Shown here one piece after another: positions 30,744 through 43,099 of a DNA stretch of 64,000 nt. The first letter of the stretch is position 1, and the number at the start of each line of letters is the position of its first letter. Position numbers and translations under genes: made by a program. The notes beneath the pieces are model-generated. The model had not been told where the DNA came from, made no database searches, and saw only the letters and a program-made list of their open reading frames with translations. Origin of the DNA: Bactericera cockerelli (Eukaryota > Arthropoda > Insecta > Hemiptera > Triozidae); contig CM044955.1 of assembly GCA_024516035.1 (NCBI GenBank), forward strand, positions 13,554,079-13,618,078, in the 5' to 3' direction.

Positions 30744-31362
30744 GTAAGTAATCTGGCATCTTAATATATTCCAACCTTTCAGAAAGATTAATACATAATA
30801 AGAAAAAGACATTTCTTTTAAACAAAATTATGTTATAAATACTTTATTTCACATTGAGAAAAGTAAAATTAGTGGGTATTTATGTACTTAACACTTATCT
30901 ACATAACATTATTCTATGATTGAAATAATTCGTGAGGCTTAATTAAGCCTGGAATAAATCACGCGAAGACCGAAGTGTTGGAAAAAAAATCTAACACCCC
31001 TTTGCACTTTCCTTATCCTATAATAAGGAAAGTATTATATTTCTTGGGTTCTTCGATCTTTCTTCCTAAATCTTCCTCTCTGACCAAAGAACAAAATACT
31101 CAAAATAGAAGAGTTTTTGTTTGTCCGAATTCGAATCTGGGTCATTTGTTATAATCGTTAAACGACAGATTAAAGTAACTATTTACGGATTCTCGTAAAT
31201 AGCGAATCCATTAGTAGCTCTAGCCCAGGTATCAGTATGTTGGGTAAATTTCACATGTGCTTGGACCCAACCAACCAGTTAGCTGGACCAAGATAATCCA
31301 TTATATTTGCAGGCCTTTCTGAGAGCGCAAGGCATTGTTTCATAATAAATGACACAAATATA

Positions 31363-31677
31363 AGGGCCACATTAGGAAACAGAATTAAAGTTAAGAGCTA
31401 AGCCAGACGTGCCCTCAAGTCGGAGTTTCAACCAATCACAGCGCACTATAGCCCGAGTGAGGAACAGTGTCCACTTAGATTAAATCTTATCCTGTTTTAT
31501 AATTCGGCCCTATGACTGAAGACCTTGTCCTAAAGATCGCTTTCAACTCTTCTTTCCTCACACTATAACCTGAGTGACGGACAGTGTCCCCTTAGATTAA
31601 ATCTCTTCCTGTTTTATAATTCGGCCCTAATACTGAAGACCTTGTCCTAAAGATTGCTTTCAACTCTTCTTTCCTCT
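31363..31677. repeat. MITE-like element with a tandemly duplicated half
   Basis: 31363-31511 starts AGGGCCACATTAGGAAACAGAATT and ends TTTTATAATTCGGCCCT, giving imperfect inverted ends. A 117-bp segment (CACTATAGCCCGAGTGAGG ... CAACTCTTCTTTCCTC) is then repeated in tandem (about 31443-31559 and 31560-31676). Related elements: about 33922-34072 and 47893-48003. Confidence 0.6.
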
Positions 31678-31748
31678 AGGCCTCTCGCCGCTGCGTATGG
31701 GGCCGCTTCAGACAGTGCGTCCAATGCTTTGGTTTCATTCTTGAAGTT

Positions 31749-34700
31749 TCAAGCGACTTTGTTTTTAAGGGCAACCTTGTCTGTCTTTATGTACGAGTGA
31801 TAGTAAAAGTTGAGGAACATTAAAATCATCATTGTGCCTTGATACAGGCCGAAGTAAGTCAGGGGGCGGGAGTGATCGCAGTTCCAGATGAGGATGCACA
31901 CTTGTTGAGCCATGAAGACGAGGAACTGAATCTGAAACGAGGAACAAAGTTATTGAAAAAATTCTTCTCATTTTTCATTTTAATTCAAGGTATATTCTAT
32001 TCTATTCTATAATAATAGTAATACTCTTTAGTGGAAGGTACCACCAGGCGAGGTTAATGCTTAAAGCATTTTCTACCACCTTACCCTCAGAGTTTTATTA
32101 TTATGTGGTCACAAATTCAAATGAATGAGGAAAAATTCATGCACTGGGTGGAATTTGAACCAACGGATTCCTTAGCTACTTGGATTAACAGACTAGGGCG
32201 TTAACCACTTGACTACCAGTGCACTACCACCAGTTAAATTAATATTCAATTGAAGAAAAAACTATTCAGGTAATGAAACGAACCACCGACCTCCAGATTA
32301 CGATGTTCATTAATAGAACAGCCCCCGTGGCGTAACGGTTGTGACTACTGCCCGGAATCCAGAGATCCCGAGTTCGATTCCCAGTTGGAGCAGACTTTTC
32401 ACACACAAAATTCTGTTCCCTCCGAACACGTGAGGCTGGTATTTTCGGGCCACCCAGTCTAGTTGAAGTTAATGTGGGTAGCTGGTACGATTCCCAGCGA
32501 ATGGAGCGTAAAACCCCCCCGTCTTGACTATATCAAATAAGGACGTTAAAAACCAAATAAAATCAATGGATATGAAAGGAGCCGAGATATTGGATCTGGG
32601 CTTCCATATAATCCTCTCTCCACCGTGATATAGGTATCTGTACCTATCTCACAAACACGGAATTATTATTATAATAAATCAAATTTAGAAACATCTTTTG
32701 AACATACATTCCTGCACCATCTTTGCAACCCAATCCTCTTATCTTCTTTGTATAGGTGTGGCTGGAGCCTAGCTAATTTTAATCTTGAAGCTGTACAACT
32801 GTCCGAAGCTCCTGTTCCTTTTTCTGCTCATTCTGTCTGCATTTCTCTTCATAAAAATAAGATTTACTATTGTTCAACTAAGCCATCACAAGGCTGGGTG
32901 AGGCTAATGTGGGCAGCAGGTTTGTGAGTTTCCTCCGAATAGAGGGTAACATCCCCGTCGTGACGAGACCATGTTGTTGAAAACGATGTCAAACCCAAAT
33001 AAAAAAAGCCATCACAAGATACAATACGGAAGCTGGCACCCATACCATGCCAATAGTGGAAATTTTGTCAACGAAAATTCCCCTGTTTGGAATTCGAATC
33101 CGCAACCTCCAGCAAAAGTTGCTCTCCTATATGACTCACCAGTTGCAGCCGGGTGATGTACCTCTTCCACCAGAGATACTTCTGGACCTCAGGACCCAGG
33201 GCTGACAGGAAGTAGTAGCTGTACAGGATCACGTGACCCACCGAGTTCATGAAGCCGATGTAGATAGCCGACTCATCTGCCGGTTGAAAATCACATATGT
33301 AGGGAAATATTGTTATACTAATTCGATGAAGTTTTATGTACATTAAGACTAATATAATAATAATAATAATGCTTTTTCTTTGTGTTATTATGTCACAATT
33401 TTAGTGGGTAGCGCAGAATCATAGGACTTTACCACTTTAATTTACAATATCTTGTATTATTTTTTTGCCTAAGATTCTGCCACTGGTCGCTGCTTCACAT
33501 TAAAGCAGCTACTCATTTTTCCTCACGAGGTATGAGTGGACCCCGAACATCCAAGTACAGAGCAGAAAAAATCCTCCCCCGCTGGGAATCGAACCCAGGT
33601 CACCATGTGTGCAATGCCTAGCGCGCTAACTCGCTCTGCCACAGTGACTATACATTAAGACTATATACATCATCATCATAGGGTGGCGTCATCGTGAACG
33701 ATGGTAGCCAGACAGTGGAAGAATGACCCGGCACCTCTACCACTGTCTTTACAAGGAGGCTAATAATTGACAAGGGCCCCCAGAACCAAGACAATGCTGA
33801 TCTACTCCCTGTTACAAGGAATATTTACAATTTACAGAAACAAAATTTGATCAAGGCTTGTGCTAATGCCAACGGCATTCTCTTTCATATTAAATATGTA
33901 ATTGAGTAGAATGCCACACCAAGGGGCGAATCATAAAACAGAATTAAATTTAAGATAAGCCAGACTGTCCCTCATCTCGGGCTATAGTGAGCTGAGATTA
34001 GTTCAAACTCCGACTAAAGGGTGTGTCTCGCTTATCTAAATTTGAATTCTCTTATAATTTGGAATTCTGGACCTAAGTTACCTGAGTATCATCTTAGTCT
34101 GGAATTGGGAAAGGCTAAGTGAAGTAGGGCAAAGAAGATACCCATTAGGATCTGCTTTCAATTGCTATAAGAAACGCAATAAAACTACTTTTTTATTAAT
34201 TTAGAAAACATTTGGGGGCATTTTGGATTTTTTAAGACTTTTGCGTGAATAGAAGTTTTTTGTCGCTGAAAAGTACTATCCTAACCAGACACAACTTCTT
34301 CGTAATTTCAAACCGTTTCAACTAGGTTGTGATCATATTGTTTTGTGGTTATCACTTTCGTGATATTACAACCACTCAAACTCGCTTTACTAAATCTACG
34401 CTGAAACCGGGACTTGAACCACCTGCAATCTCCAGGTTACAAGTCTGCCGCCTTATGGATCAAGCTACTGAGGTCGGTTCAACTAGGTACAGATAGTAAC
34501 TAAAAGGTATAGAAACCGACCTCAGTAGCTTGATCGATAAGGCGGCGGATTTGTAACCTGGAGGTCGGTGATTCAAGTCCCGGTTTCAGCGTAGATTTAG
34601 TAAAGCGAGTTTGAGTAGTTGTGATATCACCAAAGTGATTAACACAAATAATAATATAATAATATTATTATTTGACGTGTGATATTCTAGTCAATCTGTA

Positions 34701-37700
34701 GTGTTATATTTTTTCCATTTGTCTTACTACCTGTAATACTTATAATTTCTTTTTTTTCTGTTTAAAATATATTATAGTTAAAATGTTTGTGATTCTTATC
34801 AAGGACTAGTCCGTAAATATACACCCGTTTACCAGGCCATATTTTATTATATAATAGATAATAATAAATCATTTATGATAACGTTTTTTTAATAGGTAAA
34901 GAAGAATTTGATGTAAGAAAGTTACAAAATAATTTCCTGAAACTTAGATATTAGTTATCTAGATACATCGAACTAACCTCGAATAAACTTGAGGAAAATC
35001 CAGCTGGTGGGAAGCATTGTGCTGTGATGATACACATGAAGAAATGTGATTTGAGACTTCTTCTTTTTAAGCACGAAGAACACCTGAAAAGGAGGTATAG
35101 ATATTAGATAAGGAACTTTGGTCGAGAACTGAAGTTAAGTGCACCTGTAGTCAAGTGGTTAACGTGCTAGTCTGGTAATCCAGGTAGCGTAGGGATCCCT
35201 TGGTTCGAATCCCACCCAAGTGCACGATTTTTTCCTCATTAATTTGAGCTTCTGACCACATAATAATAAGACTCTGAGGGTTAGGTGGTAGAAAATGCTT
35301 TGAGCATTAACCTCGCCTGGTGATTACCGTCCACTAAAGAGTATTATTATAAAAAGCATCACTTCTGCATAGGAAATAGCATAGACTGCCTCAATAGAAA
35401 ATAGGGGACACCATGCTAATAGCATAATATATGATGTCCGCGATTTTCTATTGAAGAAGTGCTTCACATACGATGCCCAGAGAGCATTGAGAGTTTTTTA
35501 TTTCTTAATTTTTTTTTTTTGAATCTGTGGAAAATGATGAGACATAAAATTGTTTGTATAACTAACATTAACTAGATATACCTAATTAATGTTGTTATAC
35601 CTACCAAAAAAAAATAGGTGTACATCAGTTGCCAAGAACTTGCCCTAGTAAGGCCAAGCTGAATCTCCGGTCATAGTTACGACTGTTAGGCTGTATTTAG
35701 ATGGTATCTTTATTGATAGCAAATCTGACAATAATAATACTTATTCCTGTCACGTACCGTGTCTAGTAGATCCAGTGTCTTAGCCAGGAAGTATAAATAC
35801 GATGCCTCGGTGAACTGAAAGAAGATGAAATGATACGTTTGTTATTAGGTGGACAAGGAATTTAGACCTCAAGATGCTGAACAAGTGAACACATTACCGA
35901 AAAAAGTAAACTTTTCTCAGGAGATTCTATCATTATGTATCGCCTTATCGTTCAAGCCACTGAGGTCAGTTACTAGAAGGTATCTATTTCCTATACAGAA
36001 GATTACCAACTTCTCATGCATAGGAAATTTTATCAAAATCTTAAAACATTCAACCATTTCAACCATAAAGAAGAGAGAAAAAACAATTTATTTATTTAAA
36101 GAAACAAATGATACTGCTCTTTTACAGAGTTGCTAAAACACAGTATACCATTCGATACTTGCAGTACATCTTTTTTTTTAATGAGTTAAACGGAAACATT
36201 TAATGAGTTAAATGGAAACATTTAATAGAGTTAAATGGAACATCAAGTTGACAGGCTGAGCTAATATTGAGCGGCAGACAAGATATTTAATGAAAATTCA
36301 TATGTATATATGTATCTATATTTATTATTTACTTACCCGACTATTATACGGATTAATCTTAGGCGGTAAAGGTGAACAGCTATGATTGTAGAGATAAGAG
36401 AAAATACCTGGTGTTGTGAATAGCTGAAAATAGAAATAAATAACGATAAGAGGAGAATAACGGAAGAAAACGACAACACCATTCATTTTATTATGTAGAT
36501 AGGTACCTACCTTTTAAGTTTTTAAAAAGCTTTTAATATAGCTTAAGATTCTTTTAGCACTGATTTCAGTAAATTCTTTAGGTGTTAAAATCAGCCTTGA
36601 GAAGTGTTTCAGTCAAGTGTGAGAAGCTGCTCCATATTCACAGAGAATGTGTTTTTTCTGTCTCTAGGACCTCTTTACAGAGACGGCATTTTGCGTCTTG
36701 AGCATTTGAGCAATGCCTATCTTGTTTAGATGGTAGTTGAGACTACAATGTCCTTTTAGAAAGCCAGTAAGTTGCTCGATTGCCATGTGGAAGGTCCCGG
36801 GTTTGATTCTCAGTGCCAACAAGCGTCTAGAGTAGCTGCTGTTTCATGGCTACGAAATAAAAAAGGCTGTGAAACACTTCCCTAGATATTTTCCCTAAAA
36901 ATGCGAATTCCTCTATACGTACGTGTGAAGCGATGTAGGCGTTGAATACGGCTTGTATAATGTTATAGGCAAGAATGATGTTGGTCAGCACAAATGGCTT
37001 TCTGTCCGCCATCCATTGGGGTCCAATATAGCACACGAATGCTAGATAGACAGCAACGATGCTGGTTACGGGGGCCCAACTCGTCATAAGAAACCAATTG
37101 TCCACCTCGTCATCTGAGGAATAAATCGTGTAAACTTAGCAAAATGGGTGCCTTTAACAGGGTTTGCGTTAGGAGGAGCATTCAGTCGGAAATTGTGGAA
37201 GGAGTGCCCGGTCCATCCCACTAGCATGGAACGATTTTTTCTCGTCACAATTTTTCCGACGCGACGTTCCAATTTTTTTTGACCACTTTCCGAGTATACT
37301 ACAAAATCAGAGAATTAATGGAATCGTCATGATCCCAAGACGATTTTTTCAACGTCGCCGTCGACGTGAAAAAAAAATTGTGACGGCAAAAAAATTGGCA
37401 AGTGGAAACTGGATCAGATTGAAATGTCGGATTCGACTCACTTTTCCATTATTATATTTTTATATTTATATTTATTTATTAATTAAACGGGAATAATCCA
37501 ATATACATAAATTACAAAATGTTACACAGTGAGACAGTTAAAACATATAAATATTTTTTAAATAATAAATATGTAAATTAAGTTTTATCACAATAAAAAG
37601 TTTCAAAAGAGAAAAAATACTCCCGATTTCTAATTGAAATTTCTCGGAAGTAAGAAGTATTCAACTATGATGTTATTGTATAAAAATATTTCCATCCCGA

Positions 37701-37768
37701 AACTTACCATAAATAACTTGGTCTTTCAAGGGAGCCTCCAAACGAACGCCAAGAATATGAGTTGCCAT
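31749..37768 (-). CDS. Very-long-chain fatty acid elongase (ELOVL family, complete)
   Basis: Coding exons on the minus strand: 37768-37708, 37113-36923, 36423-36337, 35814-35758, 35083-34978, 33276-33140, 31931-31749. Phases agree and they sum to 822 nt, 273 residues, normal for the family. The enzyme condenses malonyl-CoA with long acyl-CoA in the ER membrane, the first step of chain elongation. Landmarks: [13 protein letters not shown] after the N-terminus, AKTLDLLDT followed by [21 protein letters not shown] with the catalytic HxxHH near residues 148-152, [17 protein letters not shown], and QFLVFMAQ in a later membrane segment. Several hydrophobic helices are visible. The start is the first ATG in an exon whose 5' UTR reaches an acceptor at about 37840, so a further non-coding exon lies upstream. 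The donor of the fifth coding exon (GTTAG) is weak. It ends ALKNKVA without an obvious KKxx ER signal. The elongase subclass cannot be fixed. Confidence 0.95.
32017..32225 (-). repeat. SINE family C
   Basis: Antisense: ACTCTTTAGTGGAAGGTACCACCAGGCGAGG, CATGCACTGGGTGGAATTTGAACC, GCGTTAACCACTTGACTACCAGTGCAC. In the last intron of the elongase. Confidence 0.8.
32321..32665 (+). repeat. tRNA-derived SINE, family B, full copy
   Basis: The head GCCCCCGTGGCGTAACGG ... GAGTTCGATTCCCAGTTGGAGCA (A and B boxes) is followed by CCTCCGAACACGTGAGGCTGG, the shared core (AGTTGAAGTTAATGTGGGTAGCTGG, CAGCGAATGGAGCGTAAAACC), and a tail reaching TGATATAGGTATCTGTACC. A 5'-truncated 5S SINE (core plus tail) follows at 32890-33006. 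Confidence 0.8.
33402..33650 (-). repeat. tRNA-derived SINE, family F
   Basis: Antisense: TTTTAGTGGGTAGCGCAGAATCATAGG, GCCACTGGTCGCTGC, CCTCACGAGGTATGAGTGGACC, GGGAATCGAACCCAGGTCACC (B box reversed), GCGCGCTAACTCGCTCTGCC (A box reversed). Other copies: 41767-41912, 54893-55190, 55958-56172, 58885-59170 (antisense) and 57705-58060 (sense). Confidence 0.8.
33667..34072 (+). repeat. Repeat H copy and neighbouring tail/MITE
   Basis: 33667-33812 is repeat H (AGGGTGGCGTCATCGTGAACG to CTACTCCCTG). 33826-33895 is an antisense AT-rich tail (GGCTTGTGCTAATGCCAACGGCATTC). 33922-34072 resembles the MITE at 31363. Confidence 0.55.
34337..34645. repeat. Head-to-head pair of family G SINEs
   Basis: 34337-34482 (-) and 34517-34645 (+) are near-exact reverse complements (CCGACCTCAGTAGCTTGATC, AAGGCGG, GGAGGTCGGTGATTCAAGTCCCGG, TTAGTAAAGCGAG) separated by about 35 bp. 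Together they make a roughly 310-bp inverted repeat in an elongase intron. Confidence 0.8.
35139..35350 (+). repeat. tRNA-derived SINE, family C, best copy
   Basis: Head GCACCTGTAGTCAAGTGGTTAACGTGC and GGTTCGAATCCCACCCAAGTGCA; body AATAATAAGACTCTGAGGGTTAGGTGGTAGAAAATGC and GCATTAACCTCGCCTGG; end CCACTAAAGAGTATTATTAT. Family C copies: 20741-20968, 23706-23787 with 26537-26670, 32017-32225, 38099-38320, 40113-40570, 46988-47205, 52487-52600, 55797-55945. Confidence 0.85.
36777..36890 (+). repeat. SINE family E fragment
   Basis: Reads TTGCCATGTGGAAGGTCCCGGGTTTGATTCTC (B box region), then jumps to TAGCTGCTGTTTCATGGCTACGAAATAAAAAAGGCTGTGAAACAC. It abuts the elongase exon at 36923-37113. Confidence 0.55.
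37142..37445. other. Inter-exon stretch, no feature recognised
   Basis: Part of the first coding intron of the elongase. It contains short inverted similarities (CGTCACAATTTTTCCGACG against CGTCGACGTG ... TTGTGACGGC), which may be a decayed MITE, but no clear ends. Confidence 0.25.
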
Positions 37769-38098
37769 ATTGTGGTAGATCCAATCCTTCAAAGATAGTG
37801 ACTCGTTCTACTATGATCCAGCTCCCTGCTTCGTCTCATCTAAAGGAAATTGATATGTATGGGTAAAATAATAGACGAAAGAAAAAAATACAAAAACCCA
37901 CACAATCCTTCCGATTTCGAATACTAGAAATTTATCGGAAGTAGTAGATAGTAAAATTACGTATAATAATAAAAACTTCATTTAAACCTGTAGGTTACAA
38001 GTCCGTCAAGGACGCGGACTCGTAACCCGGAGGTCGGTGGTTCGTTTCACTACCTGAATAGTTTTTTCTTTAATTGAATATTTATTTAACTGGTGGTA

Positions 38099-38320
38099 GT
38101 GCACTGGTAGTCAAGTGGTTAACGCGCTAGTCTGGTAATCCAGGTAGCGAAGGAACCCGGCCGTTGGTTCGAATTCCACCCAGTGCATGAATTTTTCCTC
38201 GTTAATTTGAGTTTGTGACAACAATAGACTCGGAGGGTTAGGTGGTACAAAATGATTTGAGCATTAACCTCCTCGCCTGGTGGTTAACTTCCACTAAAGA
38301 GTGTTACTATTATTATTATT
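38099..38320 (+). repeat. SINE family C
   Basis: GTGCACTGGTAGTCAAGTGGTTAACGCGC, GGTTCGAATTCCACCCAGTGCATG, GAGGGTTAGGTGGTACAAAATG, ending TTCCACTAAAGAGTGTTACTATTATT. About 330 bp upstream of the elongase ATG exon. Confidence 0.8.
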
Positions 38321-40110
38321 TAAAGAAAGGACTGTGACACTCAGAGTTCTTGCTTCTTAAATAGTTTAAAAGTTCTCATAGAACCGAAAATGCGAAAACC
38401 TCCTGTTGTTTCTAAAAGGCGCATAACATCTTAGTCAACTCGCCGTGTCGCAAGTAGTACCACTAAGTGTCAGTTAAATATAATAAAATATTAATTAAAC
38501 TAGTGGTTCTGTGAATTGTAAACCTCACACAGATTGGACTATAGCATTATAAATGTTCAATTAAGCATGAGGACATCGAGACCTTTCATTCAATACCCCA
38601 CTCGATAGGTTTTATAAATATCAACCGGCTCTTTTTATGGCCCTTTTTACCACAGTTCGGCCCCCTTAGCTTTCACGATCACCAAATATCACTAATGAAC
38701 TCAAATATATTTTCTCAACGACTCTACAAAATTTCAAGAGCCTTGCTTGTTTCGATAAAAATAGAAAAATCGTTTTTATTAACCTCACTTAGTGAGACAG
38801 TACCAATCAGTTCGAACATTGATAGGTAATTTTGTATTTCCAAATAAGTACAAATTAACAACTGGTCATGCCTTAGTCTCAACCACTCTGAAGACATTCG
38901 GAAAAGAAGAATTTCGTTAATCAAGAAAATAACTACACAAGAATTTCTCTACCTAGTATTTAAGTAGCACCTATATGTAGGTATATATATTTTACACTCC
39001 TTTCTTCTAAAAAAAATTTCATGGCCACATTATATAAAATCGTACCCAAATATCTTTTTTCAAATTTACTCATAGAATCATAATTATACCTACGCATTAT
39101 TAATTATTATAGATACAGTAAGCTAACACGAGAAAAAAAGACTCCAACTTTTTTGTTTTTTATAAGAGAGGTCTGTAACACTCACAGTCTTTCCTCGCCT
39201 TCAATTAAATTTTGAAAAAAAAAAACGCAGAAAAAAAAACCAGTTTCTAGAGGATAAATACCTATTTTAATGCTATTTTTTTTATCGATTTTATTGATTT
39301 TGCTTTTCTTAGATGCGTGTAATATTATCCTTTGTGATCTAACAATGTTTCTGTGGATATTATCTAAGAATAAATTTCACAAAAAACTTGCTCAAATATA
39401 GCCAATGAAAATAGATCGGTGTTATCCTTGGATCTTTTCAAAAAAAAAAAAAATTGTGGAAATTTTTTTTTTCTTGTTAAAATTATCTAGGTACATATAA
39501 ATAATAAATTCCTATCCGATTAAAACTAGTTGCGGAAAGTGGAAATAAGTCCATTTCTAGACATAATGAAGAAAAATAGAAAAATTAACATAGTTGTGTC
39601 ATTTCTAGAATTTTCTTATTTGAATCAATTAAAATTAAAGAAGAAAACAAAATATTTTTCGTAGCCATAGAGGTTGTTCCTGTGTGACTTGTTTTGTAGC
39701 TTTCCCATAACATATACATAATTCATTATCCGATATCAAAGATCTAGCTAGTCCTCGTTCCACAAAGCATTCTCGAAATCCCTAAATCTTATTATTATTA
39801 TTAAACATATTTGATCAAGTTTTATTTACATAGAATATATACAAACATAGAAATTGATTACAAAACACAAAACTTAATCAAGGGCGGTGCTAATGCCAAC
39901 AGCAATCTCTTTCGCACCACCCAAATCTTCCATTCAACCGTCACACAAAACACTCTGATTGGTTTTGGTATTGGTATAAGCAGGGCTGTTGGCTACGAAA
40001 GCCATTTGTCACTGCGACCAAAGATCTTTGTGACATGCCCATGTAACTCTGCAATGCTATTAATGTTTCGAAGATCAAAGCTACTATTTTTTAGGACTAA
40101 TTTTGCCGTG
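38321..40110. other. AT-rich intergenic DNA, no gene seen
   Basis: Many stop codons in all frames and low-complexity A/T runs. An antisense AT-rich retroposon tail sits at about 39820-39925 (CTTAATCAAGGGCGGTGCTAATGCC). Nothing else is supported. Confidence 0.4.
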
Positions 40111-40112
40111 TC

Positions 40113-40570
40113 AAGTCGAGTGGTTAACGCGATAGTTTGGTAATCTCGGTAGCGTAGGGAGCCGTTGGATCGAATCCCACCGAGTGCACGAATTTTTCCC
40201 CATTAATTTGAGTTTGTGACCCACATAATAATAAAACTCTGAGGGTTAGGTTGTTGTTGTTGTTGTTGTTGTAGCCAGCTTGGCTTCAGCTGGAGGGGTG
40301 AGTGATGGTCTCCAGCCAGCTTTATTACAAAGTTGGCTCGTCCTGAACCACATATTTCTATGTGCGATCAACCATCATGAGGACTTGGACTTTTCTTTAT
40401 AAGCCATTAAACCCTTAGGAAACTGCAAACTAGCCTGGCTTGTAAGGGTTGGCTAGTCTGTTCTCTGTTTATAGTCCTCTAGCGAGACACTGGGTTAGGT
40501 GGTGGTAGAAAATGCTTTGAGCATTAACCTCGCCTGGAGGTTACCTTCCACTAAAGAGTGTTATTATTAT
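40113..40570 (+). repeat. SINE family C interrupted by a repeat H-like element
   Basis: Family C runs 40113-40245, is broken by 40246-40493, and resumes at 40494-40570 (TTAGGTGGTGGTAGAAAATGC ... AAAGAGTGTTATTATT). The break starts with (GTT)n GTAGCCAGCTTGGCTTCAGC and ends CTCTGTTTATAGTCCTCTAGCGAG; it recurs inverted at 53748-54011. The flanking TTAGGTT/TTAGGTGG suggests a short target duplication. Confidence 0.75.
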
Positions 40571-41760
40571 TTCAGTAACTTCTTTAGGTGTTAGAATCAG
40601 TCTTGAGAATCAGAATTAGAAAATTATATATTCACAGAGAATGTGTTTCGCTGTCTTTGGGGCCTCTTTACGTAGACTGAATTTTGGGTCATGAGCGATG
40701 TCCATCTTGTTCAGATGTTATTAGAGGCTACAGTGGCTTGTTAGAAAGCCAGTAAGGATTCGTAATTTCTCTTTTCTCAGACATAGCATTTCTTCTGCTC
40801 TTTTCGGCGAATGAGTTATGAACATTTCGCCTGCCCTCTGATTGGTTAATTTGAACGAAATAACCAATGAGAAAACGTCGCATGTAAGCATAAAAAGGGA
40901 GATTTGTGGAGTTTGAGAGTGAGAGTGGTTTCTGCAATGAGTGCCTGGTATCCCCACTCCCCACTAACGGTTAACAGTAACGGTAGAGTGGATTTGAGAG
41001 ATGTCGAGGGTCTCTCGCTTGGGTTGCTTACTCTAGATATTCGAGTTTTTGAATTGAGCTTACACTAAATTCCTAGATTTTAATAACAATCATTTCAAAA
41101 GTATCACGGGGCTAAAATGTTCATGGACACTTTGGACATGAATGCTAAAGGATTAATGTCCCAAAGGGGCATACACAAATCTACGTTCGGAAGAAAAGGA
41201 GAAACAATTCAAGCCTTGTCTCGAGACGCTGCTATAACATTCATAGCAGATACAAGCCCTTGATTTTTGAATGTTATAGCAGTCATGTCCATGAACTTGT
41301 TAAAATCGGCCAGATAACCAATATATATTATATATAAATATCTAGAGGTTATTTTATAGGTGAACTTTAATTTTACTACCATTGTTAAATTGTTATCAAC
41401 GGTTTACTTTGGTCTTTGTGATCGTATGAATCTCTGCTTTCTAGAGACATCTTGTACCCAATAACCTTTCGAATCGCCTGTAGCCGCTTTTTACTTCTTT
41501 TACTTTTCCCAAACCACTTGAATGTTAAAAGGACTTTTTCTTTCCTTAGTGTTGTCGTGTTGTGGATCAAAGTTCAAGACATATCCTAAATGCTCTGCTG
41601 CTTAGGATACTATTTTGGATTGGTTTTTTCAGGGCATACATAATTATATTATTAGTTATCAGAATGAACTCTGTACAGTAAAATTTCAATCCCAAGTTTC
41701 AACATTATTCAATATTCATATTACTTTTCGTAAGAGAGATCTGACGTAACTTTCCATACA
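40571..41760. other. Intergenic DNA, no gene supported
   Basis: The open frames here lack exon signals or recognisable motifs. 41130-41300 has a short inverted similarity (TTCATGGACA ... TGTCCATGAA and TGCTATAACATTCA ... TGAATGTTATAGCA), perhaps a decayed inverted-repeat element. Confidence 0.3.
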
Positions 41761-41766
41761 AATAGC

Positions 41767-42035
41767 CACTCATTTTTCCTCACGAGGTATGAGGTATGAG
41801 TGGACTCCGAACATCCATGTACAGAGCAGAAAAATTCCTACCCTGCTGGGGATCGAACTCAGGCCACCGTGCAAGGAAGCCTAGTGACTACTCGACTCGT
41901 TCACGGTGGCTTCTGAAAAAAAATTCAATGGCTGGCGGAATATACGAGTGTTCGTGAGATCGCTATAGTTAGGCAACATCCAGTGAGGTCAGGATTAAAA
42001 ATGGTGGTTGTCTACTCAAAAACTCAAATTAAAAA
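41767..42035. repeat. SINE family F (-) and decayed 5S SINE (+)
   Basis: 41767-41912 antisense F: CTCATTTTTCCTCACGAGGTATGAGG, GGGGATCGAACTCAGGCCACCG. 41937-42035 retains 5S landmarks (TGTTCGTGAGATCGC, TTAGGCAACATCCAGTGAGG) in poor condition. Confidence 0.5.
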
Positions 42036-42099
42036 TCTGTGGCTATTGATCTGAGCATGCCGGCTCATGGTGTGTCTGAAATATAGAAAAATAGGTACC

Positions 42100-42770
42100 T
42101 ACTTACCCAAGTTATTACACCAATAAAAATCACTACTCCAGTTGTTAAAGTGAGATTTTATGAAATTGATGTATGAATACTTCTCCACAATAGTTAGTTA
42201 CAGTAAAATATCCGATGAAAATTTTAAAATCCATTAAAAAATTCAATAGTTTATTAATAGGATTTAATATGTCACCTGTAAGGTTTCACCACAAAACTAA
42301 CAATGACTGAACTCTTTCACGTCGGAGGTAACCTGCGAGTATTTTCAAATTATTTTTTTCCAACTAGAACTAGACAAAAATTTGTGACTGATGATCGCTA
42401 GCTCCTTAAATAGTGATGATTATGTAAGTACTTATGTATAAATAGGTGCTTACTATGTATTAGATAAATAGAAAGAACAACCCCGCCTTCCAAATTTTCT
42501 TTGTGTGTTTTTATTAGTAGTAATGTAAGATTGAAATTTGGTGAAAGGAAAATCGAAGAGATTCATAGATGATTTTCCTTTTTTATGAGATCTCCTTAGC
42601 ACAGAGCCTATATGGCCTATGCCTACGACGCAACGCGACGCGACTGTTGATTTTTTTTTAAAGTTTCCATAAATTATAATATGGTTTATACCTAAGGTAC
42701 CTATTAGAACCTATCCATATTATTCTTTGTTATGGTTGTTCGTTCTCTGTTTGTTTTGCAATATTTTCCA
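42100..42770. other. AT-rich intergenic DNA
   Basis: No exon, repeat head or RNA gene recognised. Confidence 0.35.
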
Positions 42771-42774
42771 TCCA

Positions 42775-42960
42775 ACAAGGGTTGGGTGGAAGAGATTGCC
42801 ACAGGCAATAACCCCGCCCTCTAGGTAGGACATTAGCTTTATTCTCTTTTTTGTTCTTGTTTCTTTGTTCAATCTAATTATTTATTCTTTGTAATTTCAT
42901 TGTATTTTACTGTATATATATTTATTCTTACCAAATAAAGCATAATATAATAATAATACC
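42775..42960 (+). repeat. Retroposon tail with AATAAA
   Basis: GGGTTGGGTGGAAGAGATTGCCACAGGCAATAACCCCGCCC, then a T-rich stretch to ACCAAATAAAGCATAATA. Close copy at 58098-58285. Confidence 0.6.
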
Positions 42961-43001
42961 TACTTTATAAAATCCCAACAATTGTGATCATTATTGCCCG
43001 T

Positions 43002-43099
43002 AGGAGGCTGCAGTTAATCTTGTTGTCTTTGTTGCTTTGCTTTTTGCATACTGGGAACTGATCTGAAGTATACATCTAGAACAAAATATGTGTGCAAAT
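43002..43099 (-). repeat. Inverted copy of the first identified TBC1D31 exon
   Basis: Reverse complement of 44361-44458 with about three mismatches over 98 bp. It includes the acceptor (TTTTGTTCTAG) and 74 bp of the exon. It is cut at both ends and abuts a family B SINE body at 43100. It could form a hairpin with the real exon if both lie in one transcript. Confidence 0.85.

Noticed and set aside
35139..35220. tRNA gene candidates in the SINE heads (also 18581, 32321, 58634 and others)
   Set aside because: A and B boxes are visible, but the heads cannot be folded by eye into a clean cloverleaf, and all continue into SINE bodies present in many copies.
35849..36136. 95-codon plus-strand frame between elongase exons
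   Set aside because: Lies in an intron of the opposite gene, no splice borders or recognisable motif, partly low complexity.
40721..40964. Two overlapping minus-strand open frames of 78 codons
   Set aside because: No motif, no exon signals, overlapping each other in two frames; composition like the surrounding non-coding DNA.
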